The position numbers and the translations under genes were made by a program. This document shows positions 37,512 to 47,277 of a DNA stretch of 64,000 nucleotides, piece by piece. The notes beneath the pieces are model-generated. The model searched no databases and had not been told where the DNA came from. It worked only from the letters and a program-made list of their open reading frames with translations. The DNA is from Lapillicoccus jejuensis. Its GTDB lineage: Bacteria > Actinomycetota > Actinomycetes > Actinomycetales > Dermatophilaceae. How positions within the stretch are numbered: the stretch's first letter is position 1; every line of letters starts with the position of its first letter. The stretch lies in contig NZ_VFMN01000001.1 of NCBI RefSeq assembly GCF_006715055.1, positions 3,410,001 through 3,474,000 of the forward strand, read 5' to 3'.

Positions 37512-38506
37512 GCCCGGTCCACCACCCGCGCGCCGAGGAGGCCCTGGGGCCGGAAGACCAGGACGATGATGAGGAGCACGAAGGCCCACACGTCCTTCCA
37601 GGCCGAGCCGCCGAACTGACCGGGGATGTACGTCGAGGCCATCGCCTCGACGACCCCGAGGAACAGGCCGCCGACGACGGCCCCCTGGATGTTGCCGATG
37701 CCGCCGAGGACGGCGGCGGTGAAGGCCTTGAGGCCCGCGAGGAAGCCGATCCGGTAGTCGATGTTCGCGTTCTGCAGACCCTGCGCGACACCGGCGACGG
37801 CGGCGAGCACCGCGCCGAGGACGAACGCGACGACGATGATCCGGTCGACGTTGATGCCCATGAGCTTGGCGGTGTCGGGGTCCTGCGAGACGGCCTGCAT
37901 CGCTCGGCCGAGCTTGGTGCGGTTGACGAAGTACCACAGCAGCGCGGCGCAGACGGCCAGCGCGACGACGGTGAAGATCGCGGACTTCTGGATCGTCACG
38001 CCACCGATCGTCGGGCCGGGGCCGGTCACGCCGTCGATCTGCGGGAAGGGGATCTTGCTCTTGGCGTCCGGGAAGGCGCCCCAGAAGGTCAGCGGGTTCC
38101 CATCGCGGAAGTTCTCCGAGAAGCAGACCCGGCTGAAGCAGTTGAGGCGCACGAACTCCTGGAGGAACACCGACACGCCGATGGCGGTGATGAGCGGCGC
38201 CAGGCGTGGCGCGTTGCGCAGCGGCCGGTAGGCGAAGCGCTCCATGAGCACCGCCACGAGGACCGAGCAGGCGACCGCGCCGACGATCATCACCGGCAGG
38301 ACCCACAGGGCGGTCGTGACGTTGGTGACGGACGACAGCACCGTCCACGTCCCGAAGGCGCCGAAGGCGCCGATCATGAAGACCTCGCCGTGGGCGAAGT
38401 TGATGAGCTGGACGATGCCGTAGACCACGGTGTAGCCCACCGCGATCAGCGCGTAGAGCGCGCCGAGGCTCAGCCCGATCACGAGCTGGTTGAAGAACTC
38501 CGTCAT
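37508..38506 (-). CDS. livH: Branched-chain amino-acid-type ABC transporter permease LivH
   Basis: This 332-residue permease has about eight hydrophobic segments with the family start LVIGLSLGALYALIAVGY and GIVQLINFAHGEVFM. An insert of about 45 residues near 125-170 contains two cysteines (LNCFSRVCFSENF) and probably forms an external loop. ATG 38506 is supported by AGGAG four bases upstream; an in-frame start 18 codons earlier lacks it. Confidence 0.92.
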   Translation of the reverse strand: MTEFFNQLVIGLSLGALYALIAVGYTVVYGIVQLINFAHGEVFMIGAFGAFGTWTVLSSVTNVTTALWVLPVMIVGAVACSVLVAVLMERFAYRPLRNAPRLAPLITAIGVSVFLQEFVRLNCFSRVCFSENFRDGNPLTFWGAFPDAKSKIPFPQIDGVTGPGPTIGGVTIQKSAIFTVVALAVCAALLWYFVNRTKLGRAMQAVSQDPDTAKLMGINVDRIIVVAFVLGAVLAAVAGVAQGLQNANIDYRIGFLAGLKAFTAAVLGGIGNIQGAVVGGLFLGVVEAMASTYIPGQFGGSAWKDVWAFVLLIIVLVFRPQGLLGARVVDRA

Positions 38507-38574
38507 GGTGCTCCTGGATCTCTCGTCACGACCCGGGTCGGGCCCTGCCCCGGGGGACATGCGGGGACATGCGG

Positions 38575-38610
38575 GACGGCAGGCGAGGGCTCGCGCCCCC
38601 GCCTGCCGTC
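38575..38610 (-). terminator. Intercistronic hairpin between livK and livH
   Basis: Arms GACGGCAGGC and GCCTGCCGTC form a 10-bp stem in the 117-base gap. Without a U-tract it may be a partial terminator or RNA stabiliser that lets livK be expressed above livHMGF. Confidence 0.6.
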
Positions 38611-38623
38611 ACCCGATGTCGGC

Positions 38624-39853
38624 CTACTTGAACTCGTCGGTCTTGTCGGCAGCCCAGGCGCCGCTCGTGACCTTGTAGACGGTGAGGATCTTGCTCGTCG
38701 TGTCGCCGTACTCGTCGAAGGCGACCTTGCCGGTCACGCCGTCGAAGGAGACCTTGCCGACCGCGTCGACCGTGGCCTGGCGGGCGGACTTGACGTCCGA
38801 GGCGCCCGAGAGCGACGTCTTCAGCGCGGCGATGATGGCGTTGGCGGCGTCGTAGGAGTAGCCGCCGTAGGCCGCGGCGGGCTCGGCGTAGCCGGCCGCC
38901 TGGTACGACGCGAGGAACTTCTTGCCCGCGTCGGTGCTCTCGGTCGGCGCACCGACCGAGGTGGCGAGGTCGCCGTCGGACTTGGCGCCGGCGAGCTTGA
39001 TGTACTGCGGGTCGTAGATGCCGTCGCCGCCCATGAGCGGGACGTTGAGGCCGGCGGCCTTCATCTGCTGCGAGAGCGGACCGGCCTGCGGGTACTCACC
39101 GCCGTAGTAGACGGCCTTGGGGCTCGTCGCGGCGGCCTGCGAGACGACGGTCTGGTAGTTCGACTCGTCCGGGTTGATGGTGAAGGCGCCGGTGATGGTG
39201 CCGCCACCCTTCTTGAACTCGGTCGTGAAGGCGTTGACCAGGCCCTGGCCGTAGGTCTTCTTGTCGTTGATCGTCGCGACCTGCTTGATGCCCTGGGCGA
39301 GCAGGTACTGCGCCGCGAACGGGCCCTGGACCGCGTCCGTCGTGCAGGTGCGGAAGTAGGTCTTGTAGGTGCGCTTCGGGCTGGCCGAGTCCGCGCCGAT
39401 GGTCAGCGAGGGGTTGGTGTTGGCCGGCGAGATCTGGGTGATGTTCGCGGCCGCGAAGATCGGCTGCGTCTGCTGCGAGACGCTGGAGTTGAGGTCACCG
39501 ACGACCCCGACGACCTGGTCGTCCGCCGCGAGCTTGGTCGCGGCGTTCTTGCCGACGTCGGCCTTCGCCTCGTCGTCGACGGGCTCGACCTCGAGCTTCC
39601 AGCCCGGGACGGTGTTGTTGGCGTTGGCCTCCTTGACGGCCAGCTCCACGGAGTGCTGGATGCCCTTGCCGAGCGCCGACAGGTCGCCGGACAGGGGCGC
39701 GATGACGCCGATCTTGACGGTCTTGGTCGAACCGCCGCCGCCGGACGAGCCGCCGCTCGAGCCGTTGTCGCCGCCGCGGGAGCCGCAGGCGGACAGGGCG
39801 AGCGCGGCGACCGCGAGCGGGACGCCGAGCCGGACGATGGAGCGCTGCTGCAC
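38624..39853 (-). CDS. livK: Branched-chain amino-acid-type substrate-binding lipoprotein
   Basis: This 409-residue lipoprotein captures substrate outside the membrane for LivHMGF. The signal peptide ends in the lipobox LSAC with Cys23 as the lipidated residue, then a Gly/Ser linker. The type 1 periplasmic fold follows (VKIGVIAPLSGDLSALGKGI). GTG 39853 is fixed by AGGAGGAAGCA directly upstream; a longer frame spoils the signal peptide. Ligand may be Leu/Ile/Val, but amides or urea are possible for this family. Confidence 0.92.
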   Translation of the reverse strand: MQQRSIVRLGVPLAVAALALSACGSRGGDNGSSGGSSGGGGSTKTVKIGVIAPLSGDLSALGKGIQHSVELAVKEANANNTVPGWKLEVEPVDDEAKADVGKNAATKLAADDQVVGVVGDLNSSVSQQTQPIFAAANITQISPANTNPSLTIGADSASPKRTYKTYFRTCTTDAVQGPFAAQYLLAQGIKQVATINDKKTYGQGLVNAFTTEFKKGGGTITGAFTINPDESNYQTVVSQAAATSPKAVYYGGEYPQAGPLSQQMKAAGLNVPLMGGDGIYDPQYIKLAGAKSDGDLATSVGAPTESTDAGKKFLASYQAAGYAEPAAAYGGYSYDAANAIIAALKTSLSGASDVKSARQATVDAVGKVSFDGVTGKVAFDEYGDTTSKILTVYKVTSGAWAADKTDEFK

Positions 39854-40176
39854 TGCTTCCTCCTGAGTGGTACGCCCGGCGGACGTGCCGGACACTCGCG
39901 ATACCCGCGAGACGTGTGGGCAGGACAGTAGTCCGCAGAGCGAGGGAGGGTCGGGAAGCCACGGGAGTGTGTCCCATCTGTGACATGTGACGGTGGTGTT
40001 TCGCCGGCCGGGGTGCTGCGACGACGCAGGACTGTCGCGAACTCCCGCGCGTGCGTGAACGTTTCACGGCGGGGCGAGGTGGTGAACCGCCCGTGCGGCA
40101 CCGCCGTCTCCCTCGACGAACCCCCCGTACGACGCGTCGTACGGACCCCCATCCCCGAGCCCCACGAGGACCCCTC
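39854..40176. other. Intergenic region between livK and the Rieske gene, with two dyads
   Basis: This 323-base gap carries the divergent controls of livK and the Rieske gene. A dyad CGTGAA-CGT-TTCACG lies at 40054-40068 and a perfect 20-base palindrome CCGTACGACGCGTCGTACGG at 40125-40144. TACTGT near 39929-39924 could be the livK -10. No small ORF with coding character was seen. Confidence 0.5.
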
Positions 40177-40710
40177 ATGACGGACAGCACCGACCAGCGC
40201 CGCACCCCCGCCCCGACCTCGTCCGACCTGCCGCGCCGCACGCTCCTGCGCGGCGCCGGCGTCGCCGGTGCCGCGGCGGTCGGCGTGGGCGCCCTCGCCG
40301 CGTGCGGCTCGACCTCGGACGGCACCCGGAGCGGCTCGGGCGCCGGTGCCGGGTCCGGCTCGGGCGGCTCGTCCTCGAGCGCGGGCGGCTCGTCGAGCTC
40401 GACGGCGGCCGGCGGGTCCGGCGGCGCGTCCGGACCGTCCGTCGCGACGGCCGACGTCCCTGTCGGCGGCGGCAAGATCCTCGACGGCGTCGTCGTCACG
40501 CAGCCGACCCAGGGCCAGTTCAAGGCGTTCAGCTCGGTCTGCACGCACCAGGGCTGCCCGGTCACCCAGATCCAGGGCACGAGCATCGAGTGCATGTGCC
40601 ACGGCAGCAAGTTCGACATCGCGACCGGCGCCGTCGTCCAGGGCCCGGCCACCCAGCCGCTGGCCGCCAAGACCGCGACGGTGGAGGGCGACAAGGTCGT
40701 CGTGTCCTGA
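40177..40710 (+). CDS. Rieske [2Fe-2S] protein, Tat-exported lipoprotein
   Basis: This 177-residue protein has a twin-arginine signal (R20 R21, RRTLLRG) that also contains a lipobox (LAAC, Cys43). A Ser/Gly linker of about 40 residues leads to the Rieske fold, with cluster ligands C122/H124 (CTHQGC) and C139/H142 (CMCHGS) and the C127/C141 disulfide pair of the high-potential class. The export signal suggests a folded, membrane-anchored electron carrier outside the cell. No partner oxidase or bc1 subunit adjoins it, so its role is open. Confidence 0.9.
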   Translation: MTDSTDQRRTPAPTSSDLPRRTLLRGAGVAGAAAVGVGALAACGSTSDGTRSGSGAGAGSGSGGSSSSAGGSSSSTAAGGSGGASGPSVATADVPVGGGKILDGVVVTQPTQGQFKAFSSVCTHQGCPVTQIQGTSIECMCHGSKFDIATGAVVQGPATQPLAAKTATVEGDKVVVS

Positions 40711-40744
40711 CGCGCGACCGCCCGGGGCCGCCCCCGGGGCAGCC

Positions 40745-40777
40745 CCGGGTCCGCCCCGGGTCCGCCCCGGGTCCGCC
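40745..40777 (+). repeat. 11-bp tandem repeat x3 upstream of uvrC
   Basis: CCGGGTCCGCC is repeated exactly three times, flanked by CCCCGGGG-type palindromes. It lies between the Rieske stop and the uvrC promoter and could fold as a terminator. Confidence 0.75.
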
Positions 40778-40795
40778 CCGGGGCGCCCCGCCGGC

Positions 40796-40818
40796 CTGTC
40801 GGTGGGGCGACCTAGGGT
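40796..40818 (+). promoter_or_regulatory. uvrC promoter, PafBC type (CTGTCGGTG-N8-TAGGGT), leaderless
   Basis: CTGTCGGTG at 40796-40804, 8 bases, TAGGGT at 40813-40818, 6 bases, GTG 40825. It matches uvrA in 9 of 9 upstream-element bases. Confidence 0.8.
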
Positions 40819-40824
40819 TGGACG

Positions 40825-42873
40825 GTGGCCGACCCGTCGACGTACCGCCCCAAGCCGGGCGAGATCCCTACCGACCCGGGCGTCTACCGCTTCCGCGACA
40901 AGGACGGCCGCGTCATCTACGTCGGCAAGGCCAAGTCGCTGCGGCCGCGGCTGTCGTCGTACTTCCAGGACATCACCGCGCTGCACCCGCGCACCGCGAC
41001 GATGGTGCGCACCGGCGCCAGCGTCGAGTGGACCGTCGTCGGGACCGAGGTCGAGGCCCTCCAGCTGGAGTACAGCTGGATCAAGGAGTTCGACCCCCGT
41101 TTCAACGTCAAGTACCGCGACGACAAGTCGTACCCGTTCCTCGCCGTGACGATGGGGGAGGAGTACCCGCGCGCCCAGGTCATGCGCGGCGCGAAGCGGC
41201 GCGGCACCCGCTACTTCGGGCCGTTCTCGCACGCCTGGGCCATCCGCGAGACCCTCGACCTGCTGCTGCGCCCCTTCCCGGTGCGCACCTGCAGCGGCGG
41301 GGTCTTCAAGCGGGCCAGCATGAGCGGTCGCCCCTGCCTGCTGGGCTACATCGACAAGTGCTCCGCGCCCTGCGTCGGCCGCGTCTCCGCCGAGGAGCAC
41401 CGGGCGATCGCCGAGGACTTCTGCGACTTCATGGCCGGCAACACGACGAAGTTCGTCAAGCGGCTCGAGCGGCGGATGAAGGAGGCCTCGGACGAGCTGG
41501 AGTTCGAGCAGGCGGCACGGCTGCGCGACGACATCGGCGCGCTCGAGAAGGCGCTGGAGAAGAACGCCGTCGTCCTCGGGGACGCCACCGACGCCGACGT
41601 CTTCGCCCTGGCCGACGACGAGCTCGAGGCCGCCGTCCAGGTGTTCTTCGTCCGCGGCGGCCGGATCCGCGGGCAGCGCGGCTGGGTGGTGGAGAAGGAG
41701 AGCGAGGACCTCCCCGAGCTCGTCGGCCACCTCCTCCAGCAGGTGTACGGCGACCCGTCCGAGGGCACCACGGACGCCGTCCCCCGCGAGGTGCTCGTCC
41801 CCGTGCTGCCGGCCGACTCCGACAGCGTCCAGGAGTGGCTGACCCGGCTGCGCGGCGCCAACGTCGACCTGCGCGTGCCGCAGCGCGGCGACAAGAGGGC
41901 GCTGGCCGAGACCGTCCGCCGCAACGCCGAGCAGTCCCTGGCCCGGCACAAGGTCACCCGGGCGGGCGACCTCACCGCCCGCAGCGTCGCGCTCCAGGAG
42001 CTGCAGGAGGCGCTCGACCTGCCCGAGGCGCCGCTGCGGGTCGAGTGCTTCGACGTCAGCCACGTCCAGGGCACCAACGTCGTCGCGTCGATGGTCGTCT
42101 TCGAGGACGGGCTGGCCCGCAAGGCGGAGTACCGCCGCTTCATCGTCCGCGGGGCGACGTCCGGGGGCGACGACGGCACCCCACCGGTCGTCGACGACAC
42201 GGCGGCCATGCACGAGGTGCTGACCCGCCGCTTCCTGCGCTACCTCGACGAGCGCGACAGGGCGACCGACGTCGAGGTCGGCGACGACGGCGCGGCCGAC
42301 GAGCGGGCGGGCGGCGTCGAGGAGGTCGGCGGGCCGCGGGCCAGCGGGCCGATCGACGAGGAGACCGGCCGTCCGCGCCGGTTCGCCTACCCGCCCAACC
42401 TCGTCGTCGTCGACGGTGGCCTGCCGCAGGTCAACGCCGCCCAGCGGGCCCTGGCCGACCTCGGCATCGACGACGTCGCCGTCGTGGGGCTGGCCAAGCG
42501 CCTGGAGGAGGTGTGGGTGCCCGGCCAGGACTACCCGGTCATCCTGCCGCGCACCTCCGAGGGCCTCTACCTGCTGCAGCGGGTGCGCGACGAGGCGCAC
42601 CGCTTCGCCATCACCTTCCACCGCCAGCGCCGCAGCAAGGCGATGACCGTCTCCGCCCTCGACGGCATCCCGGGGCTGGGCGAGACGCGGCGCAAGGCGC
42701 TGCTCAAGGCCTTCGGGTCGGTCAAGCGGCTGCGGACGGCGACCGTCGAGGAGGTCGAGGCCGTCCCCGGCATCGGGCCGACCCTGGCCGCCACCGTCGT
42801 CGAGCGGCTGCACGCCGACGAGGCGACCCGCGTCCCGGCCGTCAACCTCACGACGGGCGAGGTGCTCGACTGA
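40825..42873 (+). CDS. uvrC: UvrABC system protein C
   Basis: This 682-residue nuclease makes both incisions in excision repair. It has an N-terminal GIY-YIG domain ([19 protein letters not shown]), a UVR domain ([19 protein letters not shown]), an RNase H-like domain with FDVSHVQGT and [10 protein letters not shown], and C-terminal helix-hairpin-helix pairs ([13 protein letters not shown]). A Gly/Asp-rich insert of about 40 residues near 485-520 lengthens it relative to E. coli. It heads a uvrC-rapZ-yvcK-whiA series, although rapZ also has its own -10 box. Confidence 0.97.
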   Translation: MADPSTYRPKPGEIPTDPGVYRFRDKDGRVIYVGKAKSLRPRLSSYFQDITALHPRTATMVRTGASVEWTVVGTEVEALQLEYSWIKEFDPRFNVKYRDDKSYPFLAVTMGEEYPRAQVMRGAKRRGTRYFGPFSHAWAIRETLDLLLRPFPVRTCSGGVFKRASMSGRPCLLGYIDKCSAPCVGRVSAEEHRAIAEDFCDFMAGNTTKFVKRLERRMKEASDELEFEQAARLRDDIGALEKALEKNAVVLGDATDADVFALADDELEAAVQVFFVRGGRIRGQRGWVVEKESEDLPELVGHLLQQVYGDPSEGTTDAVPREVLVPVLPADSDSVQEWLTRLRGANVDLRVPQRGDKRALAETVRRNAEQSLARHKVTRAGDLTARSVALQELQEALDLPEAPLRVECFDVSHVQGTNVVASMVVFEDGLARKAEYRRFIVRGATSGGDDGTPPVVDDTAAMHEVLTRRFLRYLDERDRATDVEVGDDGAADERAGGVEEVGGPRASGPIDEETGRPRRFAYPPNLVVVDGGLPQVNAAQRALADLGIDDVAVVGLAKRLEEVWVPGQDYPVILPRTSEGLYLLQRVRDEAHRFAITFHRQRRSKAMTVSALDGIPGLGETRRKALLKAFGSVKRLRTATVEEVEAVPGIGPTLAATVVERLHADEATRVPAVNLTTGEVLD

Positions 42874-42893
42874 GCACCACGGCGCCGTCCCCG

Positions 42894-42906
42894 TAGGCTC
42901 GGGCCC
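42894..42906 (+). promoter_or_regulatory. rapZ leaderless promoter (-10 TAGGCT)
   Basis: TAGGCT at 42894-42899 lies 7 bases before ATG 42907; no ribosome site is seen. Confidence 0.6.
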
Positions 42907-43794
42907 ATGAGCCAGCCCCCCGGCCAGCGCATGGTGGTCCTCACCGGCATGAGCGGCGCCGGCCGCTCGACGGCGGCCAACGTCCTCGAGGACCGCGGGT
43001 GGTACGTCGTCGACAACCTCCCGCCGCAGATGCTGCCCGCGCTCATGGAGCTGCACGCCGACTACGACCGGCGGCTGGCCGACGGCGTCGTCCCCGCGCT
43101 CGCGGCCGTCGTCGACGTGCGCAGCCACGGCATCTTCGCCGACTTCAACTCGATCCTGTCCGAGCTCAGCCGGTCCGGGCACCGCCCCCGGATCGTCTTC
43201 CTCGACGCCACCGACGAGGCCCTCGTGCGGCGCTTCGAGAGCGTCCGGCGCCCGCACCCGCTGCAGGGCCGCGGCCGGCTGCTCGACGGCATCCTGCGCG
43301 AGCGGCAGCTGCTCGGCGAGCTGCGCTCCGAGGCCGACGTCATCCTCGACACCTCCGGGCTCAACGTGCACCAGCTGAGCGCGAAGGTGTCCTCGCTGTT
43401 CGAGGACGGCGGGCGAGCGCAGCTGCGGATCGCCGTGATGTCCTTCGGGTTCAAGTACGGCGTCCCGCTCGACGCCGACTTCGTCCACGACATGCGCTTC
43501 CTGCCGAACCCGTTCTGGGTGCCCGAGCTCCGCCCGCTCACCGGGCGCGACGCGCCCGTCGCCGACTACGTCTTCGCGCAGCCCGGCGCCGTCGAGTTCG
43601 TCGAGGGCGTCGTCGACCTCATGCAGCCGGCGGTGGAGGGCTACGTCCGCGAGGGCCGGCGCTACGTCACCGTCGCCGTCGGGTGCACGGGCGGCAAGCA
43701 CCGCTCGGTCGCGACGGCCGAGCGGCTCGCGCGGATGCTCGCCTCGGACCGCGTGGAGACCTTCGTCGTCCACCGCGACCTCGGACGGGAGTGA
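42907..43794 (+). CDS. rapZ: RapZ-family RNase adapter / nucleotide-binding protein
   Basis: This 295-residue protein has the P-loop GMSGAGRST with Arg20 in place of the usual Lys, the signature GWYVVDNLPPQMLP, and the C-terminal domain with FGFKYGVPLDADFVHDMRFLPNP and GCTGGKHRSV. E. coli RapZ senses glucosamine-6-phosphate and targets a small RNA to RNase E; in actinobacteria the role is less clear. The rapZ-yvcK-whiA trio is conserved across Gram-positives. Seven bases separate it from yvcK. Confidence 0.93.
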   Translation: MSQPPGQRMVVLTGMSGAGRSTAANVLEDRGWYVVDNLPPQMLPALMELHADYDRRLADGVVPALAAVVDVRSHGIFADFNSILSELSRSGHRPRIVFLDATDEALVRRFESVRRPHPLQGRGRLLDGILRERQLLGELRSEADVILDTSGLNVHQLSAKVSSLFEDGGRAQLRIAVMSFGFKYGVPLDADFVHDMRFLPNPFWVPELRPLTGRDAPVADYVFAQPGAVEFVEGVVDLMQPAVEGYVREGRRYVTVAVGCTGGKHRSVATAERLARMLASDRVETFVVHRDLGRE

Positions 43795-43801
43795 CGAGGC
43801 C

Positions 43802-44749
43802 GTGACCGACCCCCGCGTCGCCGCCCTCGGCGGCGGGCACGGCCTCGCCTCGTCGCTGGCCGCGCTCAAGCTCGTCACCGAGCGGGTCACCGCCGTCGTC
43901 ACCGTCGCCGACGACGGCGGCTCGTCCGGGCGGCTGCGCGACGAGCTCGGCGTGCTGCCGCCCGGTGACCTGCGGATGGCCCTCGCCGCCCTGTGCGACG
44001 ACTCCACCTGGGGCCACACGTGGCGCGACGTCCTCCAGCACCGCTTCGCGGGCGAGGGCGCGCTCGCCGGCCACGCGCTGGGCAACCTGCTCATCGTCTC
44101 GCTGTGGGACCTGCTGGGCGACACCGTCGGCGGGCTCGACCTCGTCGGCCGGCTGCTCAACTCGCGCGGCCGCGTCCTGCCGATGGCCGCCGTGCCGCTG
44201 GCCATCGAGGCGGAGGTCCTCGGCCCCGACGGCGCCGTGCACACGGTCCACGGCCAGCACCGCGTGGCGACCGCGCGGGGCCAGGTCCGGGCGGTGCGGC
44301 TGCTCCCGGAGGACCCCGAGTGCCCCCCCGAGACGCTGCAGGCCGTCCAGGACGCCGACTGGGTCGTCCTCGGCCCCGGGTCGTGGTTCACCTCGGTGCT
44401 GCCGCACGTCCTCGTCCCCTCGCTGCGCGAGGCGCTGGCGACGACCCGCGCGCGCAAGCTGCTCAACCTCAACCTCGAGCTGCACACCGACGAGACCAAG
44501 GGCTACCGGGCCAGCGACCACCTCGCCTCGCTCGCCCGTCACGCGCCGGGGCTCACCCTCGACGTCGTCCTCGCCGACCCGTCCTGCCTGGGCGACGACG
44601 GCGACCCGCGGGCGGCGCGGGCCGAGCTCGAGGCCGCGGCCCGCGAGCTCGGCGCCGAGCTCGTCGTCTCGACGGTCTCGCGCACCAGCCACCGGGGTCA
44701 GCACGACTCCCTGCGCCTCGCCGCGGCCTACCGCGACGTGTTCGGCTAG
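43802..44749 (+). CDS. yvcK: YvcK/CuvA-type gluconeogenesis factor (CofD-like fold)
   Basis: This 315-residue protein has the CofD-like nucleotide-sugar-binding fold: ALGGGHGLASSLAAL, VVTVADDGGSSGRLRDELG and VVLGPGSWFTSVLPHVLVP. Homologues bind UDP-GlcNAc and affect cell shape and growth on gluconeogenic carbon sources. It begins with GTG 7 bases after rapZ. The stop TAG is also the start of TAGGGT, a candidate -10 for whiA. Confidence 0.92.
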   Translation: MTDPRVAALGGGHGLASSLAALKLVTERVTAVVTVADDGGSSGRLRDELGVLPPGDLRMALAALCDDSTWGHTWRDVLQHRFAGEGALAGHALGNLLIVSLWDLLGDTVGGLDLVGRLLNSRGRVLPMAAVPLAIEAEVLGPDGAVHTVHGQHRVATARGQVRAVRLLPEDPECPPETLQAVQDADWVVLGPGSWFTSVLPHVLVPSLREALATTRARKLLNLNLELHTDETKGYRASDHLASLARHAPGLTLDVVLADPSCLGDDGDPRAARAELEAAARELGAELVVSTVSRTSHRGQHDSLRLAAAYRDVFG

Positions 44750-44861
44750 GGTCACTCGATCGAGGGACAGGGCGGTCCCGTGGCAGTGACAGGTGGGCGA
44801 CAGCCCCGGGTCCGACGGGGGTCGACCCTCTCGACGACGGCAGTGACAGGATGGCGCGCGG
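44747..44861 (+). promoter_or_regulatory. whiA upstream region: TAGGGT -10 and GGCAGTGACAGG direct repeat
   Basis: TAGGGT (44747-44752) overlaps the yvcK stop and could start a whiA transcript with a leader of about 100 nt. GGCAGTGACAGG occurs at 44782-44793 and 44839-44850, 57 bases apart. CAGGAT (44847-44852) is a second, weaker -10 close to the ATG. The repeat might be an operator; this is inference. Confidence 0.4.
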
Positions 44862-45839
44862 ATGGCGATGACGGCCAAGGTGAAGGACGAGCTGAGCCGT
44901 CTGCCGGTGACGAAGCCGTGCTGTCGCAAGGCGGAAGTGGCTGCCACCCTGCGGTTCGCCGGCGGCCTGCACATCGTCGGCGGCCAGATCGTCGTCGAGG
45001 CCGAGCTCGACACCGCGATGGCGGCGCGCCGGCTGCGCGGCTTCATCGGCGAGGTCTACGGCCACCGCGCCGACATCCTCGTCATGTCCGCCGGCGGCCT
45101 GCGCAAGGGCAGCCGCTGGGTCGTGCGCGTCGACCAGGACGGCGCGACCCTCGCCCGGCAGACCGGGCTCGTCGACTCCCGCGGCCGCCCCGTGCGCGGC
45201 CTGCCGCCCAAGGTCGTCAGCGGCTCGGCCTGCGACGCCGAGGCCGCCTGGCGCGGGGCCTTCCTCGCGCACGGCTCGCTGACCATGCCCGGCCGCTCGT
45301 CCTCGCTCGAGGTGACCTGCCCCGGTCCGGAGGCCGCGCTCGCCCTCGTCGGCGCAGCGCGCCGGCTCGGCATCCAGGCCAAGGCGCGCGAGGTGCGCGG
45401 CGTCGACCGGGTCGTCATCCGCGACGGCGACGCCATCGCCGCCATGCTCACCCGGCTGGGCGCCCACGACGCGGTCCTGGCCTGGGAGGAGGGGCGGATG
45501 CGCCGCGAGGTGCGCGCCACCGCCAACCGCCTCGCCAACTTCGACGACGCCAACCTGCGCCGCTCCGCCCGGGCCGCCGTCGCCGCCGGCGCCCGCGTGG
45601 AGCGCGCCCTCGAGATCCTCGCCGAGGACGTGCCGGAGCACCTGCGCGAGGCCGGACGGCTGCGCCTGGAGCACAAGCAGGCCTCGCTCGAGGAGCTCGG
45701 TCAGCTGGCGTCGCCCCCGATGACCAAGGACGCCGTCGCCGGCCGGATCCGCCGCCTGCTGGCGATGGCCGACAAGAAGGCCGAGGACCTCGGCATCCCG
45801 AGCACCGAGGCCAGCCTCACCGCCGACATGCTGGACTGA
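44862..45839 (+). CDS. whiA: WhiA sporulation/cell-division regulator
   Basis: This 325-residue protein combines a degenerate LAGLIDADG homing-endonuclease fold (about 1-220) with a C-terminal helix-turn-helix (about 240-325: [37 protein letters not shown] in parts). In Streptomyces it works with WhiB to switch on cell division genes; non-sporulating relatives keep it. ATG 44862 gives [10 protein letters not shown], matching family starts; ATG 44868 is possible. Confidence 0.94.
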   Translation: MAMTAKVKDELSRLPVTKPCCRKAEVAATLRFAGGLHIVGGQIVVEAELDTAMAARRLRGFIGEVYGHRADILVMSAGGLRKGSRWVVRVDQDGATLARQTGLVDSRGRPVRGLPPKVVSGSACDAEAAWRGAFLAHGSLTMPGRSSSLEVTCPGPEAALALVGAARRLGIQAKAREVRGVDRVVIRDGDAIAAMLTRLGAHDAVLAWEEGRMRREVRATANRLANFDDANLRRSARAAVAAGARVERALEILAEDVPEHLREAGRLRLEHKQASLEELGQLASPPMTKDAVAGRIRRLLAMADKKAEDLGIPSTEASLTADMLD

Positions 45840-45918
45840 TCGGGCGCAGGCCCCGGCGCGACGCCGTACGGCGTCCTCCCGACGAGTCCGTAGCGGGACC
45901 CCCACTGGGCCGCCCACC

Positions 45919-46071
45919 CGAATCGGATTCCTGCCACTCGGCTCCCGTCACGACCCGAGCCGAGCGGACCGAATCCGATTCGCGGAGGTCGGCTCGAGCC
46001 GACACGGATCGGGGTCCTGCCACTCGGCTCCCGTCACGACCCGAGCCGAGCGGACCGAATCCCATTCGCGG
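45919..46071. repeat. 57-bp direct repeat x2, each a large imperfect hairpin
   Basis: Bases 45929-45985 and 46015-46071 differ at one position out of 57 and lie 86 bases apart. Copy 1 with its flank forms a nested hairpin: outer arms CGAATCGGATTC (45919-45930) and GAATCCGATTCG (45971-45982), inner arms CTCGGCTC (45937-45944) and GAGCCGAG (45957-45964). Copy 2 has lost its left outer arm. It resembles a REP/BIME-like interspersed element. Confidence 0.85.
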
Positions 46072-46177
46072 GGGCTGGCTCGGGCTCCGGGTGCGGGGGA
46101 GGGGTACGGCGCCGACGGGACGTCGTACGGCGTCCCGCGGGCCCGCCCACCGGCTGGACCGGCGTCAGGCGGTGTGA

Positions 46178-47272
<1,095 letters not shown>

Positions 47273-47277
47273 GCCGG

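Noticed and set aside
39403-44499. A 1698-residue minus-strand frame opposite uvrC, rapZ and yvcK
   Set aside because: It crosses several strongly supported genes, terminators and promoters on the other strand.
45840-46177. Small genes in the whiA-gap gap
   Set aside because: Frames on both strands pass through the inverted repeats, lack ribosome sites and show no conserved motif.
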